This document shows, piece by piece, positions 1 through 10,530 of a stretch of DNA of 64,000 bases (position 1 is its first letter; each line of letters opens with the position of its first letter). Source of the DNA: Bradyrhizobium sp. (lineage in GTDB: Bacteria; Pseudomonadota; Alphaproteobacteria; Rhizobiales; Xanthobacteraceae); NCBI RefSeq assembly GCF_030693485.1, contig NZ_JAUYAN010000326.1, positions 1-64,000 on the forward strand, written 5' to 3'. The notes beneath the pieces were generated by a model. It ran no database searches, was not told the DNA's origin, and saw only the letters and a list, made by a program, of their open reading frames with translations. The position numbers and the translations under genes are program-made.

Positions 1-720
1 CTGCCGCTGATCGCCCTGATCGCCAGCCGCTATGGCTGGCGGGCGGTGTATGGCGGTATCGGCGCGGTCGGCTGCATCAGTTTCCTGCTGCTGGCGTGGC
101 GCCTGCCGGGCGGACTGACCGGCACACCGGTGGATCTGAAGACATGGGTCGATGTCGGACGTAACCGGTTGATCATGTTGTTGCTGCTGATCACGATGCT
201 GCAAATGTCCGGTCAGTTCGTGGTCTTCACCTTCATGGGGCCGTTGCTGACCAGCTTGACGCAGGCCGATGCGGACGACATCGGGCTGGTGTTCCTGCTC
301 TACGGCGTGTTCGGCTTCATCGGAATCGCGGTCGCCACCCGCATCGTCGATTCCTGGGGGGCCTACAAGTCTTCGCTGCTGTTCGCCGCCCTGATACTGA
401 CGGGGATGACCGGATGGGCGCTCAGCGCCGGCATCTATCCGCTGATGGCCTGCTCGGTCGCGATCTGGGGCCTGGGCTTCGCCTCCACCAACTCGATGCA
501 GCAGGTGCGGCTTGTCAGCGCCGCGCCGACGCTGGCCTCGGCGTCGGTGTCGCTCAATACCTCGGTGCTGTACGTTGGACAGGCGGTCGGTTCTGCGATT
601 GGCGGCGTGCTTTATGCCGGTGGCTGGCTCTGCGGTTCCGGCTATGTGGCGGCGGGCTTTGTCATGCTGGCGCTGGTGACGCTGGTGCTGACCAGGCCAC
701 TAGATGCGAAGAGAAAGTAA
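1..720 (+). CDS. MFS transporter, C-terminal part (5' truncated by window)
   Basis: Open frame from base 1 (LPLIALIASRYGWRAVYGGIG...); repeated hydrophobic helices typical of MFS efflux proteins. Confidence 0.8.
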   Translation: MPLIALIASRYGWRAVYGGIGAVGCISFLLLAWRLPGGLTGTPVDLKTWVDVGRNRLIMLLLLITMLQMSGQFVVFTFMGPLLTSLTQADADDIGLVFLLYGVFGFIGIAVATRIVDSWGAYKSSLLFAALILTGMTGWALSAGIYPLMACSVAIWGLGFASTNSMQQVRLVSAAPTLASASVSLNTSVLYVGQAVGSAIGGVLYAGGWLCGSGYVAAGFVMLALVTLVLTRPLDAKRK

Positions 721-801
721 GCGGCGAGTTCCACGAGCCGGTATCGTGACAAGGCCCCTCCTTCATGCTTTTGTCGCTCCGGGAATTGGGAAGGGGCGAT
801 C

Positions 802-2697
802 GTGGGGAACTGGAAGATCGCGGCGCGTGCCGCGTTGGCATTTCTTGCGTTTGGCGGCATCACCCTGGCGGCGGCCGATCAGGTCACGGCCAAACAGCGC
901 TCCACCGGCTGCAAGGTCGGTACGATCAAGAGCGTCAGCGAACTGGACGACCGGGTCGCGGCCTGCACCCTTGCGATCGATACCAGTCGGTCGCCTGCGC
1001 AACTGGCGCTGGCGCTGTCCTATCGCGCCCAAGCCCTTCTGAACCAGAATAAATGCGACCTCGCGATCGAGGATCTGAATCGGGCGAGGGACGTCTCGCC
1101 GTCGAAAAAGAATTCGGCCTATTACGACCTGCATCTGTGGCTCTCTTTTTACTGGCAGAACTGCAAAGGCGATTTCGACCGCGGCATCGCCGTGCTGAAC
1201 GAGGCCGCCGCGATCCTGCCGCGCGATCCCGCGGTCTACAACCAGCGCGCCAATATGTATCGCGACAAGGGCGACTTCGGCGCGGCCATCGCCGACATCA
1301 ACCGGTCGATCGCGCTGATCAACAACGACCCCTACCGGGCGTCGGCCTACAACAACCGCGCGCTGATCCTGAAATCGATGGGCGAGTACGAGAAGTCGGC
1401 GGCCGATTTCAGCGTCGCGATCAAGCTCGCTCCGAAGAATGCCAAATACCACGCCAATCGCGGCGACGCCTGGCGGCTCACCGGCAATCTGGAACGGGCG
1501 CTGCAGGATCAGAATCGCGCCATCGAGCTCTATGCCGGCGGCCCCGGCGTCGCCCTCGGCCTGACGCTGCGCGGCGAGACGCTGCGCTACATGGGCGACT
1601 ACGACAGCGCGCTGTCCAATTTCAACCAGGCCATCCGTTTCGAGTCCGATTTTGCGCCGGCTTACGCAGGCCTTGGCCTGACGTTCGAGCGCATGGGCGA
1701 TTTCGAGCGCGCCAAGTCCGAGTTCCGCACCGCGCTGTCGGTCAGCGAAAATTCCGGACGCGGCGATATCTCCAAATCAGCCCGGGAGACTGCGGAAGCG
1801 CGGCTCGCAGCGCTGACGTCGGGTGCGCCGCAGCCGAAGATCCTGCCCGTACCCAGCAGGGCATCGTCCGCGACTTCGGTGCCGACGCTTGCGGTCGCAG
1901 CACCCGTGGTCGCGCCCGCCGTGGCGAAGGCGACCGCGGCGAAGCAGGGCCGCCGCGCGGCGCTTATCATCGGCAACTCCGCGTACAAGTCGGTTGCCGT
2001 CCTCGAAAATCCGCGCCGCGACGCGCAAAAAATGGCGGCGGCATTGCGCGCCGTCGGCTTTGACGACGTGACGATGGCGGTCGACGTCTCGCGCGACAAG
2101 ATGATCGAGGCGCTGCGTACCTTCGCCGCCGCGGCCGACAAAGCGGACTGGGCGGTGGTGTATTATGCGGGTCACGGCATCGAGGTGAACGGCGTCAATT
2201 ACCTGATCCCGGTGGACGCCAAACTCGCCTCGGACCGCGACGTGCTGTTCGAAGCCATGCCGCTGGATCAGGTGATGGCGGCGATCGACGGGGCGAAGAA
2301 GCTGAAGCTCGTCGTGCTCGATGCCTGCCGCGACAACCCGTTTGCGAGTGCCATAGCGTCCGCATCGCCGGCGCCTGTTGCGGTCAGCCAATCGGCCGAT
2401 AGCACGAGGAGTACAAGAACGAGGTCGCTCGGCAAGGGCCTTGGCGAGCTGAAAGTGCACGGCGCCTCGCTGGTGGTTTATGCCGCCAAGCATGGCCAGA
2501 CTGCGCTCGATGGCGAGGGTGAAAATTCACCCTTCGCGGTCGCGGTGGTGCAGCGGATCGCAACCCCGGGGGTGGAGATCAACAAGCTGTTTCGCCTGGT
2601 CCGCGACGACGTGATGGAGGCCACGGCCGGGCGGCAGGAGCCGTACACCTACGGCTCGTTGCCCGGGCGCGAGGATTTTTTCTTTGTGAACAAGTGA
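802..2697 (+). CDS. TPR-repeat protein with C-terminal caspase-like (peptidase C14) domain
   Basis: N-terminal TPR-like repeats; C14 motifs RRAALIIGNSAYK, VVYYAGHGIE (His) and LVVLDACRDNPF (Cys). Confidence 0.88.
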   Translation: MGNWKIAARAALAFLAFGGITLAAADQVTAKQRSTGCKVGTIKSVSELDDRVAACTLAIDTSRSPAQLALALSYRAQALLNQNKCDLAIEDLNRARDVSPSKKNSAYYDLHLWLSFYWQNCKGDFDRGIAVLNEAAAILPRDPAVYNQRANMYRDKGDFGAAIADINRSIALINNDPYRASAYNNRALILKSMGEYEKSAADFSVAIKLAPKNAKYHANRGDAWRLTGNLERALQDQNRAIELYAGGPGVALGLTLRGETLRYMGDYDSALSNFNQAIRFESDFAPAYAGLGLTFERMGDFERAKSEFRTALSVSENSGRGDISKSARETAEARLAALTSGAPQPKILPVPSRASSATSVPTLAVAAPVVAPAVAKATAAKQGRRAALIIGNSAYKSVAVLENPRRDAQKMAAALRAVGFDDVTMAVDVSRDKMIEALRTFAAAADKADWAVVYYAGHGIEVNGVNYLIPVDAKLASDRDVLFEAMPLDQVMAAIDGAKKLKLVVLDACRDNPFASAIASASPAPVAVSQSADSTRSTRTRSLGKGLGELKVHGASLVVYAAKHGQTALDGEGENSPFAVAVVQRIATPGVEINKLFRLVRDDVMEATAGRQEPYTYGSLPGREDFFFVNK

Positions 2698-2859
2698 GAA
2701 CAATGTTCGCCAATAAGCCTCAATCCCAACGAAAATCCTGAGGGAAATTCCAAGGAATTTTGCCAAAGGATAATTTGCTGCGGGATATTTTACCGATACC
2801 AGTCTGGACATCGAACCTGGGTATTGCCTATGTCATCAGGGCAAAAGGGGTGAAGTGAC

Positions 2860-3234
2860 ATGAGAAAAGTTTTCGCGCTGGTTCTGGTGCTTTGTTCGCC
2901 CGCAGCCTTTGCGCAAGACAAGCCGCCGCCGACAGTCGGCGGCAAGCCGCTGGTCCAGATCAAGCCGAAGGACGCACCGAAGGAGCCGAAGGCAAAGCCG
3001 CAATCGGTCGCGGTGAGAATGCTGGCTTGTCTCGAAATCGACGATGAAACCAAGGAGCGGCTGAATTGCTTCGATGCCATCTTCCCGCCGAAGCCGAAGG
3101 CCAGGGTGCCTGCTCCCAAAGCCGTCACCGATTGCACGGCCTTCAAGGAAGAGGACGGCCGGCTGAAATGCTTCAACAGCTTCGCAGAGAAGCTTCCCAA
3201 GCCTGCCAAGCCGCCGGAACCGGCGGCGCGCTAG
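2860..3234 (+). CDS. hypothetical secreted protein
   Basis: Signal-peptide-like N-terminus MRKVFALVLVLCSPAAFAQ. Confidence 0.6.
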   Translation: MRKVFALVLVLCSPAAFAQDKPPPTVGGKPLVQIKPKDAPKEPKAKPQSVAVRMLACLEIDDETKERLNCFDAIFPPKPKARVPAPKAVTDCTAFKEEDGRLKCFNSFAEKLPKPAKPPEPAAR

Positions 3235-3270
3235 GCGATCCGACGGCGCGGGACGAAAGTCTCGCGCCGA

Positions 3271-4596
3271 TCAGCGCCCTGCTGATGATGGCGCGCCTGC
3301 CGCCACCCGCGTCAGTGCGGGGGTTGCCGCCATCTTGACCAGCACGTCCTTGACCGGGTGGTCGGTCCAGGCGCGGGTGACGTAATCGCGGTGTGTCACG
3401 CCCTCGGGCGTCTCGAGGAACACCACGCTGCCGGGCCGCAGCGGTCCATCCATATTCTCCGATATCGCGATGTCCTTTTCCTTCAACATCGCGATCAGAG
3501 CCTGTTCGTGCCGCCGGGTGGAACGGGTATAGGCGCTGACAAAGAAGCCGGTGCGGTTGTTGACGATCCAGGATGCAAATTTGTCGAGCTCGCCATACAC
3601 CGCATCGAGCAGGAACACGCCGCGCACGCGATTGCCGAGGCCGCCGACCTCGAGGCTCCAGGCCGCCGGCATGAAGCCACCGCTGTAGCCGACGATGATG
3701 ACCGGCATATTGGCGAAGGTCCTGGCGGCACGGGGGTCGCCGTAGAGCCGGGCGAGGTGATCGGCCGACTCCGCGACAAAGCGCTTGAGGCCGCCGGGCT
3801 GCCAGAACTTGCCGGCGCTGGAATCGGCGGCGTCGACGGCGAGCTGCGGCGCCAGCAGGACGGCATTGACACCGGAGTCCGAAATCTGCTGCGGCACCAA
3901 CTGGCGGTCGCGCACGTCGCGTTCCAGCGTCGCGCCGTTGCCGTGGAAGAACACCACGATGACGCCGGGCTTTTTGGCGTCGAATTTCTCCGGCACATGC
4001 ATCAGCACGCGGTTGTCGTTGTAGGTTTCGTCCTGCCAGTAGACCCGGCCGCCATAGCTGCGATGGCCGCGCCGCTCGCCCTTGGAAATGTTCAGGAACG
4101 GCTCGTCGGTGCGCGGATGGTTGCCGAGATAGGGAAAGGCCGAGGATTTCAGGCCGACCAGCATGGTTTGCTCTTCCCGGGCCGGACGCTCAAACGGCAC
4201 CGTGGGCGCCAGCGACGCCACGCGATACGGCGCGGGCGCCGCCTGTACGCTGCGTTCGCGCGGTGCGCCGGACGGTTGCCGCGACGCCAGGTTCTCGCTG
4301 GTCTCCGGGAAGCGATCCCGAAACGTCGGCGCCGGAAACCGGTCTTCGAAAGTATCCGCCGCCGAGGCATGGGCGTTGGCGGCGAGCATGCCGGCGCTCG
4401 GCGCCTTGCCGCACTGGACCAGTACGAATGACAGCGGCACAAAGGCAAGAAGGAGGGCGATCCAGCGCCATCGATACGAACCGGCGCGATGATGTCGAGC
4501 GGGGATCTGCAGATACTGCGACGCATCAGGTGAAATCACGCTATGTGAAATCACTCGGCCTGCGCGATCATGCTGCTTCAGATCCGCCCCGACCAT
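3271..4596 (-). CDS. alpha/beta-hydrolase-like secreted/anchored protein
   Basis: VVFFHGNGATLERD and IIVGYSGGFMPAAW hydrolase-like motifs; start trimmed to the Met at 4596 because the longer ORF overlaps the permease. Confidence 0.65.
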   Translation of the reverse strand: MVGADLKQHDRAGRVISHSVISPDASQYLQIPARHHRAGSYRWRWIALLLAFVPLSFVLVQCGKAPSAGMLAANAHASAADTFEDRFPAPTFRDRFPETSENLASRQPSGAPRERSVQAAPAPYRVASLAPTVPFERPAREEQTMLVGLKSSAFPYLGNHPRTDEPFLNISKGERRGHRSYGGRVYWQDETYNDNRVLMHVPEKFDAKKPGVIVVFFHGNGATLERDVRDRQLVPQQISDSGVNAVLLAPQLAVDAADSSAGKFWQPGGLKRFVAESADHLARLYGDPRAARTFANMPVIIVGYSGGFMPAAWSLEVGGLGNRVRGVFLLDAVYGELDKFASWIVNNRTGFFVSAYTRSTRRHEQALIAMLKEKDIAISENMDGPLRPGSVVFLETPEGVTHRDYVTRAWTDHPVKDVLVKMAATPALTRVAAGAPSSAGR

Positions 4597-4822
4597 CCAC
4601 CCACTTGCCCCAATATCCGCCTGTCTTTGACGTATGCCAGCTCGCGTTGAGGTGACGTTAAGCTTCCGGGAAATCTCCCCATCCCCGGATGCCCCAAAGA
4701 ACACGAAATCGTGTCGCGATTGTGGGGCCGCCATCTTCTTTGCGCAATGTCGCGGGCTGCGGAAGCATCGTGAAGCCTTCCGTAGGTATCTTGATACCAA
4801 ATCCAGCCCGTGATTTAAATCA

Positions 4823-6271
4823 TTGTTAACACTGCTTGAATTGACGGGGGGCAGCCTGCACGATGACAAATCAGGGGCGGCTGGGCTGAGGGCGTGGACC
4901 GAGATGGCGGCATCAGAGACGGGAAGCGCGGCATTGACCGGTCGAGTACCCGCTGGCGGTTCGAGCGTTTCGGTCCTTGTGGCGACCGCCATCGTGGTGG
5001 CCGACATGGTCGGCGTCGGGGTATTCACCAGCCTCGGCTTTCAGGTCAAGGACATCCCGTCGGGCTTTTCGATCCTGCTGCTTTGGGTGGTCGGCGGTGT
5101 CGTCGCGCTGTGCGGGGTGTTCGCCTACAGCGAACTCGGCGCGATGTTTCCGCGCTCGAGCGGTGAATACAATTTCCTGACCCGGGCGTACCACCCGGCC
5201 TTTGGATTTGTCGCGGGCTGGGTGTCGGCGACGATCGGTTTCGCGGCCCCCGTGGCGCTGGCCGCGATGGCGTTCGGCGAATACGGCAAATCGGTCCTGC
5301 CGGACGCCCCGCCGCTGGCGCTCGCCCTCGGCGTGGTCTGGCTGGTGTCGCTGGTGCAACTCGCCGGGCTCAGGCACTCCAGCACCTTTCAACTGATCGC
5401 GACCATCCTGAAAGTGCTGCTGATCGTGGCGTTCCTGGTGGCGGGATTTGCCATCGGTACGCCGCAGCCGGTCACGTTCACCCCCTCGGTGTCCGACTTC
5501 GGCTATATCGCCAGCGCGCCGTTCGCGATCGGGCTCGTGTTCGTGATGTATTCGTTCTCGGGCTGGAACGCCGCGACCTACATCATCGGTGAGATGCGCG
5601 ACCCCGAGCGGAACCTGCCGCGGGCGATGCTTGCGGGAACGTTGATCGTGCTCGTGCTGTACGTCGCGCTGAACGCGGTGTTCCTCTACACCGCGCCATC
5701 TGGCGAACTGGCCGGGCAACTCGATGTCGCCCGCATCTCCGGCACCCACATCTTCGGCGAGTTCGGCGGCCGTATCGTCGGCGCCATGATCTGCTTCGGG
5801 CTGATATCCTCGATCAGCGCGATGATGTGGATCGGCCCGCGCGTGATGATGACCATGGGCGAGGACATTCCGTCGCTTCGGGTGTTCGCGCGCAAATCGC
5901 CCCGGGGCGCGCCGGCCTACGCCATCCTGTTGCAACTCGCGATCGCCAGCCTGATGCTGTTCACCCGCAGCTTCGAGAAGGTGCTCGACTTCATCCAGTT
6001 CAGCCTGCTGTTCTGCTCGTTCTTCACCGTGCTCGGCGTCATCAAGCTGCGCATCACCCGGCCCGATTTGCCGCGGCCCTACCGGGCCTGGGGATACCCG
6101 GTCACCCCCTTGGTTTTCCTGCTCGTGACCGGCTTCATGATGTACTATCTCTTGACGGAACGGCCGGTGCAATCGTTCCTGGGTGTCTTGATCATGATTT
6201 CGGGCCTGGTGATTTACGCTGTTTTTCGCAAGCGGGCCGGTCGAGGCGCCGCGTCCCCGAATCGCGAATAG
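4823..6271 (+). CDS. APC-family amino acid permease
   Basis: Multi-helix membrane protein; VSVLVATAIVVADMVGVGVFTSLGF N-terminal APC signature; true start may be the Met at 4904. Confidence 0.85.
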   Translation: MLTLLELTGGSLHDDKSGAAGLRAWTEMAASETGSAALTGRVPAGGSSVSVLVATAIVVADMVGVGVFTSLGFQVKDIPSGFSILLLWVVGGVVALCGVFAYSELGAMFPRSSGEYNFLTRAYHPAFGFVAGWVSATIGFAAPVALAAMAFGEYGKSVLPDAPPLALALGVVWLVSLVQLAGLRHSSTFQLIATILKVLLIVAFLVAGFAIGTPQPVTFTPSVSDFGYIASAPFAIGLVFVMYSFSGWNAATYIIGEMRDPERNLPRAMLAGTLIVLVLYVALNAVFLYTAPSGELAGQLDVARISGTHIFGEFGGRIVGAMICFGLISSISAMMWIGPRVMMTMGEDIPSLRVFARKSPRGAPAYAILLQLAIASLMLFTRSFEKVLDFIQFSLLFCSFFTVLGVIKLRITRPDLPRPYRAWGYPVTPLVFLLVTGFMMYYLLTERPVQSFLGVLIMISGLVIYAVFRKRAGRGAASPNRE

Positions 6272-6273
6272 CG

Positions 6274-7494
6274 ATGCTGCAGCCCGTGAAAATGGCGGCG
6301 CTGGCTGCCGTCATGTTGCTCGCCGCAGCGCTGCCGGCGCGCGCCGCCGATACCGTCACCGCCGATGACACCGCGCGTTTCCTCGCGGGCATGGCGCCTT
6401 CAGCGGACTCGCCGCTGACGCCGTTGACGAAGGACCCTTCGTGGCAACGGCACGCCAAATTCTTCGATAACGCGTTCGGGCAGCTCGAGCAGCGCCAGCT
6501 TTCGAAAATCCGCAGCTGGACCGAGACCAATCTGGCGGCGCCGCGGCCGACCATGTTCTACATGTTCAGCGGCCCGGACTTCCTCTACGCCGACGTGTTC
6601 TATTCCAAGGCTTCGACCTATGTGCTGAGCGCGCTGGAGCCGGTCGGCTCGGTGCCTGACCTGACGCGGTTGCCGCCGGGCGGCGTCGGGGCCGCGCTCC
6701 ACAGCGTCGAGCGCTCGCTCGGCTCGATCCTGAGCTTCAGCTTCTTCATCACCAAGCAGATGAAGACCGATTTGCAGGCCGGCAAGCTCAACGGCACCTT
6801 GCCGATCCTCTATGTCTTCCTGGCGCGGTCGGGAAAAACCATTCGCGATGTCAGTCCGATCGCGCTCGACGACAAGGGGGCGGCGTATTTCGCCAACGAG
6901 AATCCGGGCCCCAACGCGACGCGGGGCGTCCGCATCCTGTTCGCCGGCAGCGATGGCGCCGAGAAGACGCTGTATTATTTCTCGACCGACCTTTCCAACA
7001 GCGGCGTCAGGGTCTCGGGCTTTCTGAAATTCTGCGCCACGCTGGCGCCCGGCAACAGCCTGCTCAAGAGCGCGTCCTATCTACTGCATTCCGGCAACTT
7101 CACCACCGTTCGCGACTTCATCATCGCCAACAGCGCCACGATCATTCAGGACGATTCCGGCGTGCCGCTCGCCTTTTACAATCGGAAGCAATGGCGGTTT
7201 TTTCCGTTCGGCCGCTATCTCGGTCCGATCGGCGAATTCCCCGGCCGGGAGCAGCCGGCCTATGCCGAGCTGTTCAGGCGCAGCCAGCCGATCGATTTCG
7301 GCATCGGCTATCGCTGGCGCACCCATGAAACCAACCTGCTGCTGTCGGTCAAGCTGCCTTCGGGCGATACAGGCAGCGCCGACGCCGCGCCATCGGCCGA
7401 GCCGCCGCCGGCGCCGCCACGCGCCCGGCGAGCGCCGCGGCCGCCGGCCGACGTCGGCGAGCAGCCGCGCGGTTTCCGATGGTTCTCGCGCTAG
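6274..7494 (+). CDS. hypothetical secreted protein
   Basis: ATG at 6274 just after the permease stop; signal peptide MLQPVKMAALAAVMLLAAALPARAA; longer listed ORF start (5827) rejected. Confidence 0.7.
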   Translation: MLQPVKMAALAAVMLLAAALPARAADTVTADDTARFLAGMAPSADSPLTPLTKDPSWQRHAKFFDNAFGQLEQRQLSKIRSWTETNLAAPRPTMFYMFSGPDFLYADVFYSKASTYVLSALEPVGSVPDLTRLPPGGVGAALHSVERSLGSILSFSFFITKQMKTDLQAGKLNGTLPILYVFLARSGKTIRDVSPIALDDKGAAYFANENPGPNATRGVRILFAGSDGAEKTLYYFSTDLSNSGVRVSGFLKFCATLAPGNSLLKSASYLLHSGNFTTVRDFIIANSATIIQDDSGVPLAFYNRKQWRFFPFGRYLGPIGEFPGREQPAYAELFRRSQPIDFGIGYRWRTHETNLLLSVKLPSGDTGSADAAPSAEPPPAPPRARRAPRPPADVGEQPRGFRWFSR

Positions 7495-7506
7495 CCGAAG
7501 GGCTTC

Positions 7507-7839
7507 TTAAGGTGCGTTGACGCCGCGCCAGCGTCCATATCGCCACGGCAGGTACCAGCGCGCGCCCGGCGGCGCCGTCGCCGGCACGTTATCAATGCCC
7601 GAGGTTCCCCAGGGTTGGCAGCGCAGCATCCGCGCCAGCGTCATCCAGCCGCCGGCCCACAGCCCGAAACGCTCGATCGCCTCGTCGCCATAGACCGAAC
7701 AGGTCGGCAGATGGCGGCAGTTGAATCCGACCAGCAGCGAGAATGTATGCCGGTAAATCCAGATCAGCGCCCGGCCGAACTGGCGCGGCAGGCGCTGCAC
7801 CCTTGCCGCACAGTCCGAACAATCCGCTGAATGCTTCAT
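7507..7839 (-). CDS. yidD: membrane protein insertion efficiency factor YidD
   Basis: ALIWIYRHTFSLLVGFNCRHLPTCSVYGDEAIERFG...RCQPWGTSGIDNVP matches the YidD family signature. Confidence 0.92.
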   Translation of the reverse strand: MKHSADCSDCAARVQRLPRQFGRALIWIYRHTFSLLVGFNCRHLPTCSVYGDEAIERFGLWAGGWMTLARMLRCQPWGTSGIDNVPATAPPGARWYLPWRYGRWRGVNAP

Positions 7840-8075
7840 GGGCGATTGGCTTATCGATGAGCGATGTTTTGCCCGGTTCCCATGCAGGGAACCGGGCCTG
7901 GATACCTACGGATTGCAATTGAGTCACACCAGGCAAAATACCGCACCTGATCCGTGGCGGCGCAGCAAATGTTAATAGACGCTTATGTGACGCGCGGTTA
8001 ACTTTTTCACAACGCCGATGTGACGGAATCATTGGGCGTTAAAGTGGGGCCGTTACCACCGTCCGACAGTGGGCT

Positions 8076-9011
8076 TTGGGGGAAGGAACCAAATTGAGGC
8101 TCGTGAAGTCGCTCCGAATAGGCGGCTGGGCGCTCGCCGCCGCCGCCCTGTGTATCGCACTGCCTGCCATCATGGCCGGCAATGGCGGCCGGGCACATGC
8201 CGGAACCAGCCTCGAAGAACGCAAACAGCCGATGAAGTTCAGCTGGGTTGCCTGCGAGCCGAATTGCCGCGGCTGGGTCAGCGCGGTCGGCATCGTCACC
8301 GCGACCAGCCCGAAGGATTTCGACGAGTTTGCGCGCGGGCGCCAGCTCGCCGGCGCCACCATCGTGCTGGATTCCAGCGGCGGGTCGGTCAACGATTCCA
8401 TCGCGCTCGGACGACGCTGGCGCGCGCTCGGTGCGCTGACGACGGTCGGCACCAGCATCCGGACCCGAACCGGGCAGGGCGAGCGCGGCATCGTCATGCC
8501 GGAAGCCTATTGCGAATCCATGTGCGTGTTCCTGCTGCTGGCGGGCAAGACGCGCTACGTGCCTGACGCCGCGCATATCAGGGTGCATCAGATCTGGATG
8601 GGCGACCGCGCCGACGACGCCAGGGCCGCGAGTTATACCGCGCAGGATCTGATGATCGTGGAACGCGATATCGGCCGTCTCGCCAAATATACCTTCGATA
8701 TGGGCGGCACCGGCGACCTGCTGTTGCTGTCGCTGAGCGTGCCGCCGTGGGAAGAACTGCACGAATTATCCCGCGACGAATTGCGGCTGACCAATCTCGT
8801 CACGACCGACGCGGTTGCCGAGGTTCTGCTTCCGGACCCACGCGCAACGCCGGTGGCCGAGGTGGCGGTTAAGCCGGTGCAGGATCGTTTTGCGAGCGAA
8901 ACGGTCAGCGCCGAGAAGCCGCAGGTTCCGGCCGCGCCGTCCAGGTCAACCAAGACGGCGGAAGCGGCGGTGCCGACCGGCGGCGTCGTGGCCCCGGTCC
9001 CGGCGCAGTAG
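8076..9011 (+). CDS. hypothetical membrane/periplasmic protein, ClpP-like fold possible
   Basis: N-terminal membrane helix; VLDSSGGSVNDSIALGRRWRALG...CESMCVFLLLAG resembles Bradyrhizobium ClpP/crotonase-like periplasmic proteins. Confidence 0.65.
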   Translation: MGEGTKLRLVKSLRIGGWALAAAALCIALPAIMAGNGGRAHAGTSLEERKQPMKFSWVACEPNCRGWVSAVGIVTATSPKDFDEFARGRQLAGATIVLDSSGGSVNDSIALGRRWRALGALTTVGTSIRTRTGQGERGIVMPEAYCESMCVFLLLAGKTRYVPDAAHIRVHQIWMGDRADDARAASYTAQDLMIVERDIGRLAKYTFDMGGTGDLLLLSLSVPPWEELHELSRDELRLTNLVTTDAVAEVLLPDPRATPVAEVAVKPVQDRFASETVSAEKPQVPAAPSRSTKTAEAAVPTGGVVAPVPAQ

Positions 9012-9233
9012 CGGCGGGACGTCAGGCCCGGCAGCGGCATCCGCCACAGGGTCTCGCCCCCGGCGAGCCCCGATAATTGGCTCCACATTATCCAGCACGC
9101 CGCTGTCTCGCTTTCGGTCGGCCGCGAAGTCGCGGATGACATCCCCCTTCGCGGAAGTTCCCCCAGTCGTGGACTCCGGCCCGCGAACACGGTTAAGCTG
9201 CAGGAGGTCGCCCTCTCAACTTGGCTGAAAACC

Positions 9234-10277
9234 ATGGATGCATTCGACGAGGAACAGCAGGCGTTCAACAGGAGCCCGCTCGACGACGAGAATCTCCTGA
9301 GCGGCCAGTTCTGGGGCGAACTGCGCGTCTTCCTCGCGGTGGCCAAGACCAAATCGTTCAACCGCGCCGCCGAGCTCACCAACACCAGCCAGCCGAGGGT
9401 GAGCCGTCAGGTCAAGCGCCTGCAGGATATAGTTGGCTCTCAGCTTTTCATCGCTACAGCCCGTGGGGTCAAGTTGACCCGAAAAGGAGAAGCGCTTGCC
9501 CAGGCCCTGTGCCGGCTGGACCACACGCTTTATTCGATCACCAGCGATCTGAAGGCAGAAACCAGCGAGGCGGAAGGCACCGTGAGCGTCAGCATCACGG
9601 ACGGGCTGAATGCGCTGTTTGCGGCACCGGCTCTCGATCAGTTCTCAGCGCAATATCCAAAAATCCAACTGCATCTGAAGAACCCGATCAACATCATGAG
9701 CCTACGGGAAAACCAGACCGACATGATGATCGGGATCAGCCCGGCCGAGTCGTCGGACAGTCGGTGTCGCAAGCTCGGGCAGCTTCATTTCATTCCCGTC
9801 GTCGCCAAGGACTACATCCGGAAGCACGGCCTGCCGACGCGCAACAACCTGGAACAGCATGTCTTCCTGCAGTCGGAATACTACCTTGCCAGAACCGGGC
9901 TGTGGGACGGGTGGCAGCAGGCCGTGGCGCGCGGACGCATCGCGCACTATTGCGACAATTCCTTCGCTTACGGCATGCTGGTCAAGGCGGGGCAGGGAAT
10001 TGGAATGCTGGGCAGCTACACGCTGGTGGAGCCGTGCTTCGTGCCGCTGGAAATCGACTTGAGGATTTCGGTTCCTCTTTACCTGATCGTACTCAACGAT
10101 CGCTTGAACGCCCGGCCGGTTCGACTCGTCTTCGACTGGCTGAGCGAGGTCTTCGGTAACAACAATCCCTGGTTCGGCGACGAGTTCAGATTGAACAATC
10201 CGCCGAGTGCGTACGACGCCGGATTCAGGAAGATGTTCAATCTTGAAGGTAATGATGAGACAAATACGTCGCGTTGA
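9234..10277 (+). CDS. LysR-family transcriptional regulator
   Basis: N-terminal LysR HTH: FLAVAKTKSFNRAAELTNTSQPRVSRQVKRLQDIVGSQLF. Confidence 0.88.
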   Translation: MDAFDEEQQAFNRSPLDDENLLSGQFWGELRVFLAVAKTKSFNRAAELTNTSQPRVSRQVKRLQDIVGSQLFIATARGVKLTRKGEALAQALCRLDHTLYSITSDLKAETSEAEGTVSVSITDGLNALFAAPALDQFSAQYPKIQLHLKNPINIMSLRENQTDMMIGISPAESSDSRCRKLGQLHFIPVVAKDYIRKHGLPTRNNLEQHVFLQSEYYLARTGLWDGWQQAVARGRIAHYCDNSFAYGMLVKAGQGIGMLGSYTLVEPCFVPLEIDLRISVPLYLIVLNDRLNARPVRLVFDWLSEVFGNNNPWFGDEFRLNNPPSAYDAGFRKMFNLEGNDETNTSR

Positions 10278-10431
10278 TCCGTTCTGAGATTTGTAGATAG
10301 GTCCTGCCGGCGTCTTGGAACAGTTCTGACAGTTCCAGGTTCACTCCCGCTTTCTCGTCGAAAAGGAGTTTTTCGAACATCGCTTGGTGGATCGCGACCA
10401 CCTGCTTCATGTAGGTCCGGGAGAAGTCCAC
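10237..10431 (-). CDS. small hypothetical protein
   Basis: 64-aa ORF with balanced composition; overlaps the lysR 3' end by 41 nt. Confidence 0.4.
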   Translation of the reverse strand: MDFSRTYMKQVVAIHQAMFEKLLFDEKAGVNLELSELFQDAGRTYLQISERINATYLSHHYLQD

Positions 10432-10530
10432 GGTGATGCTCGCATTTTACGGGTTCTATGAGGGCTGGTCGTAGCGGGCCAGCAACGAAGGGGCGGGCTC
10501 GCCCGATAGCCTCGCAAACATCAAGTCTGT

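Noticed and set aside
4913-6172. 419-aa minus-strand ORF opposite the permease
   Set aside because: Arg/His/Glu-rich composition typical of antisense of a GC-rich membrane-protein gene; the plus strand is a clear APC permease.
5827-7494. ORF start at 5827
   Set aside because: First 149 codons are an out-of-frame shadow of the permease; a signal-peptide start exists at 6274.
7871-7897. Perfect palindrome GCCCGGTTCCC-ATGCA-GGGAACCGGGC
   Set aside because: Lies upstream of yidD with no U-tract; could be an intergenic repeat but too little context to interpret.
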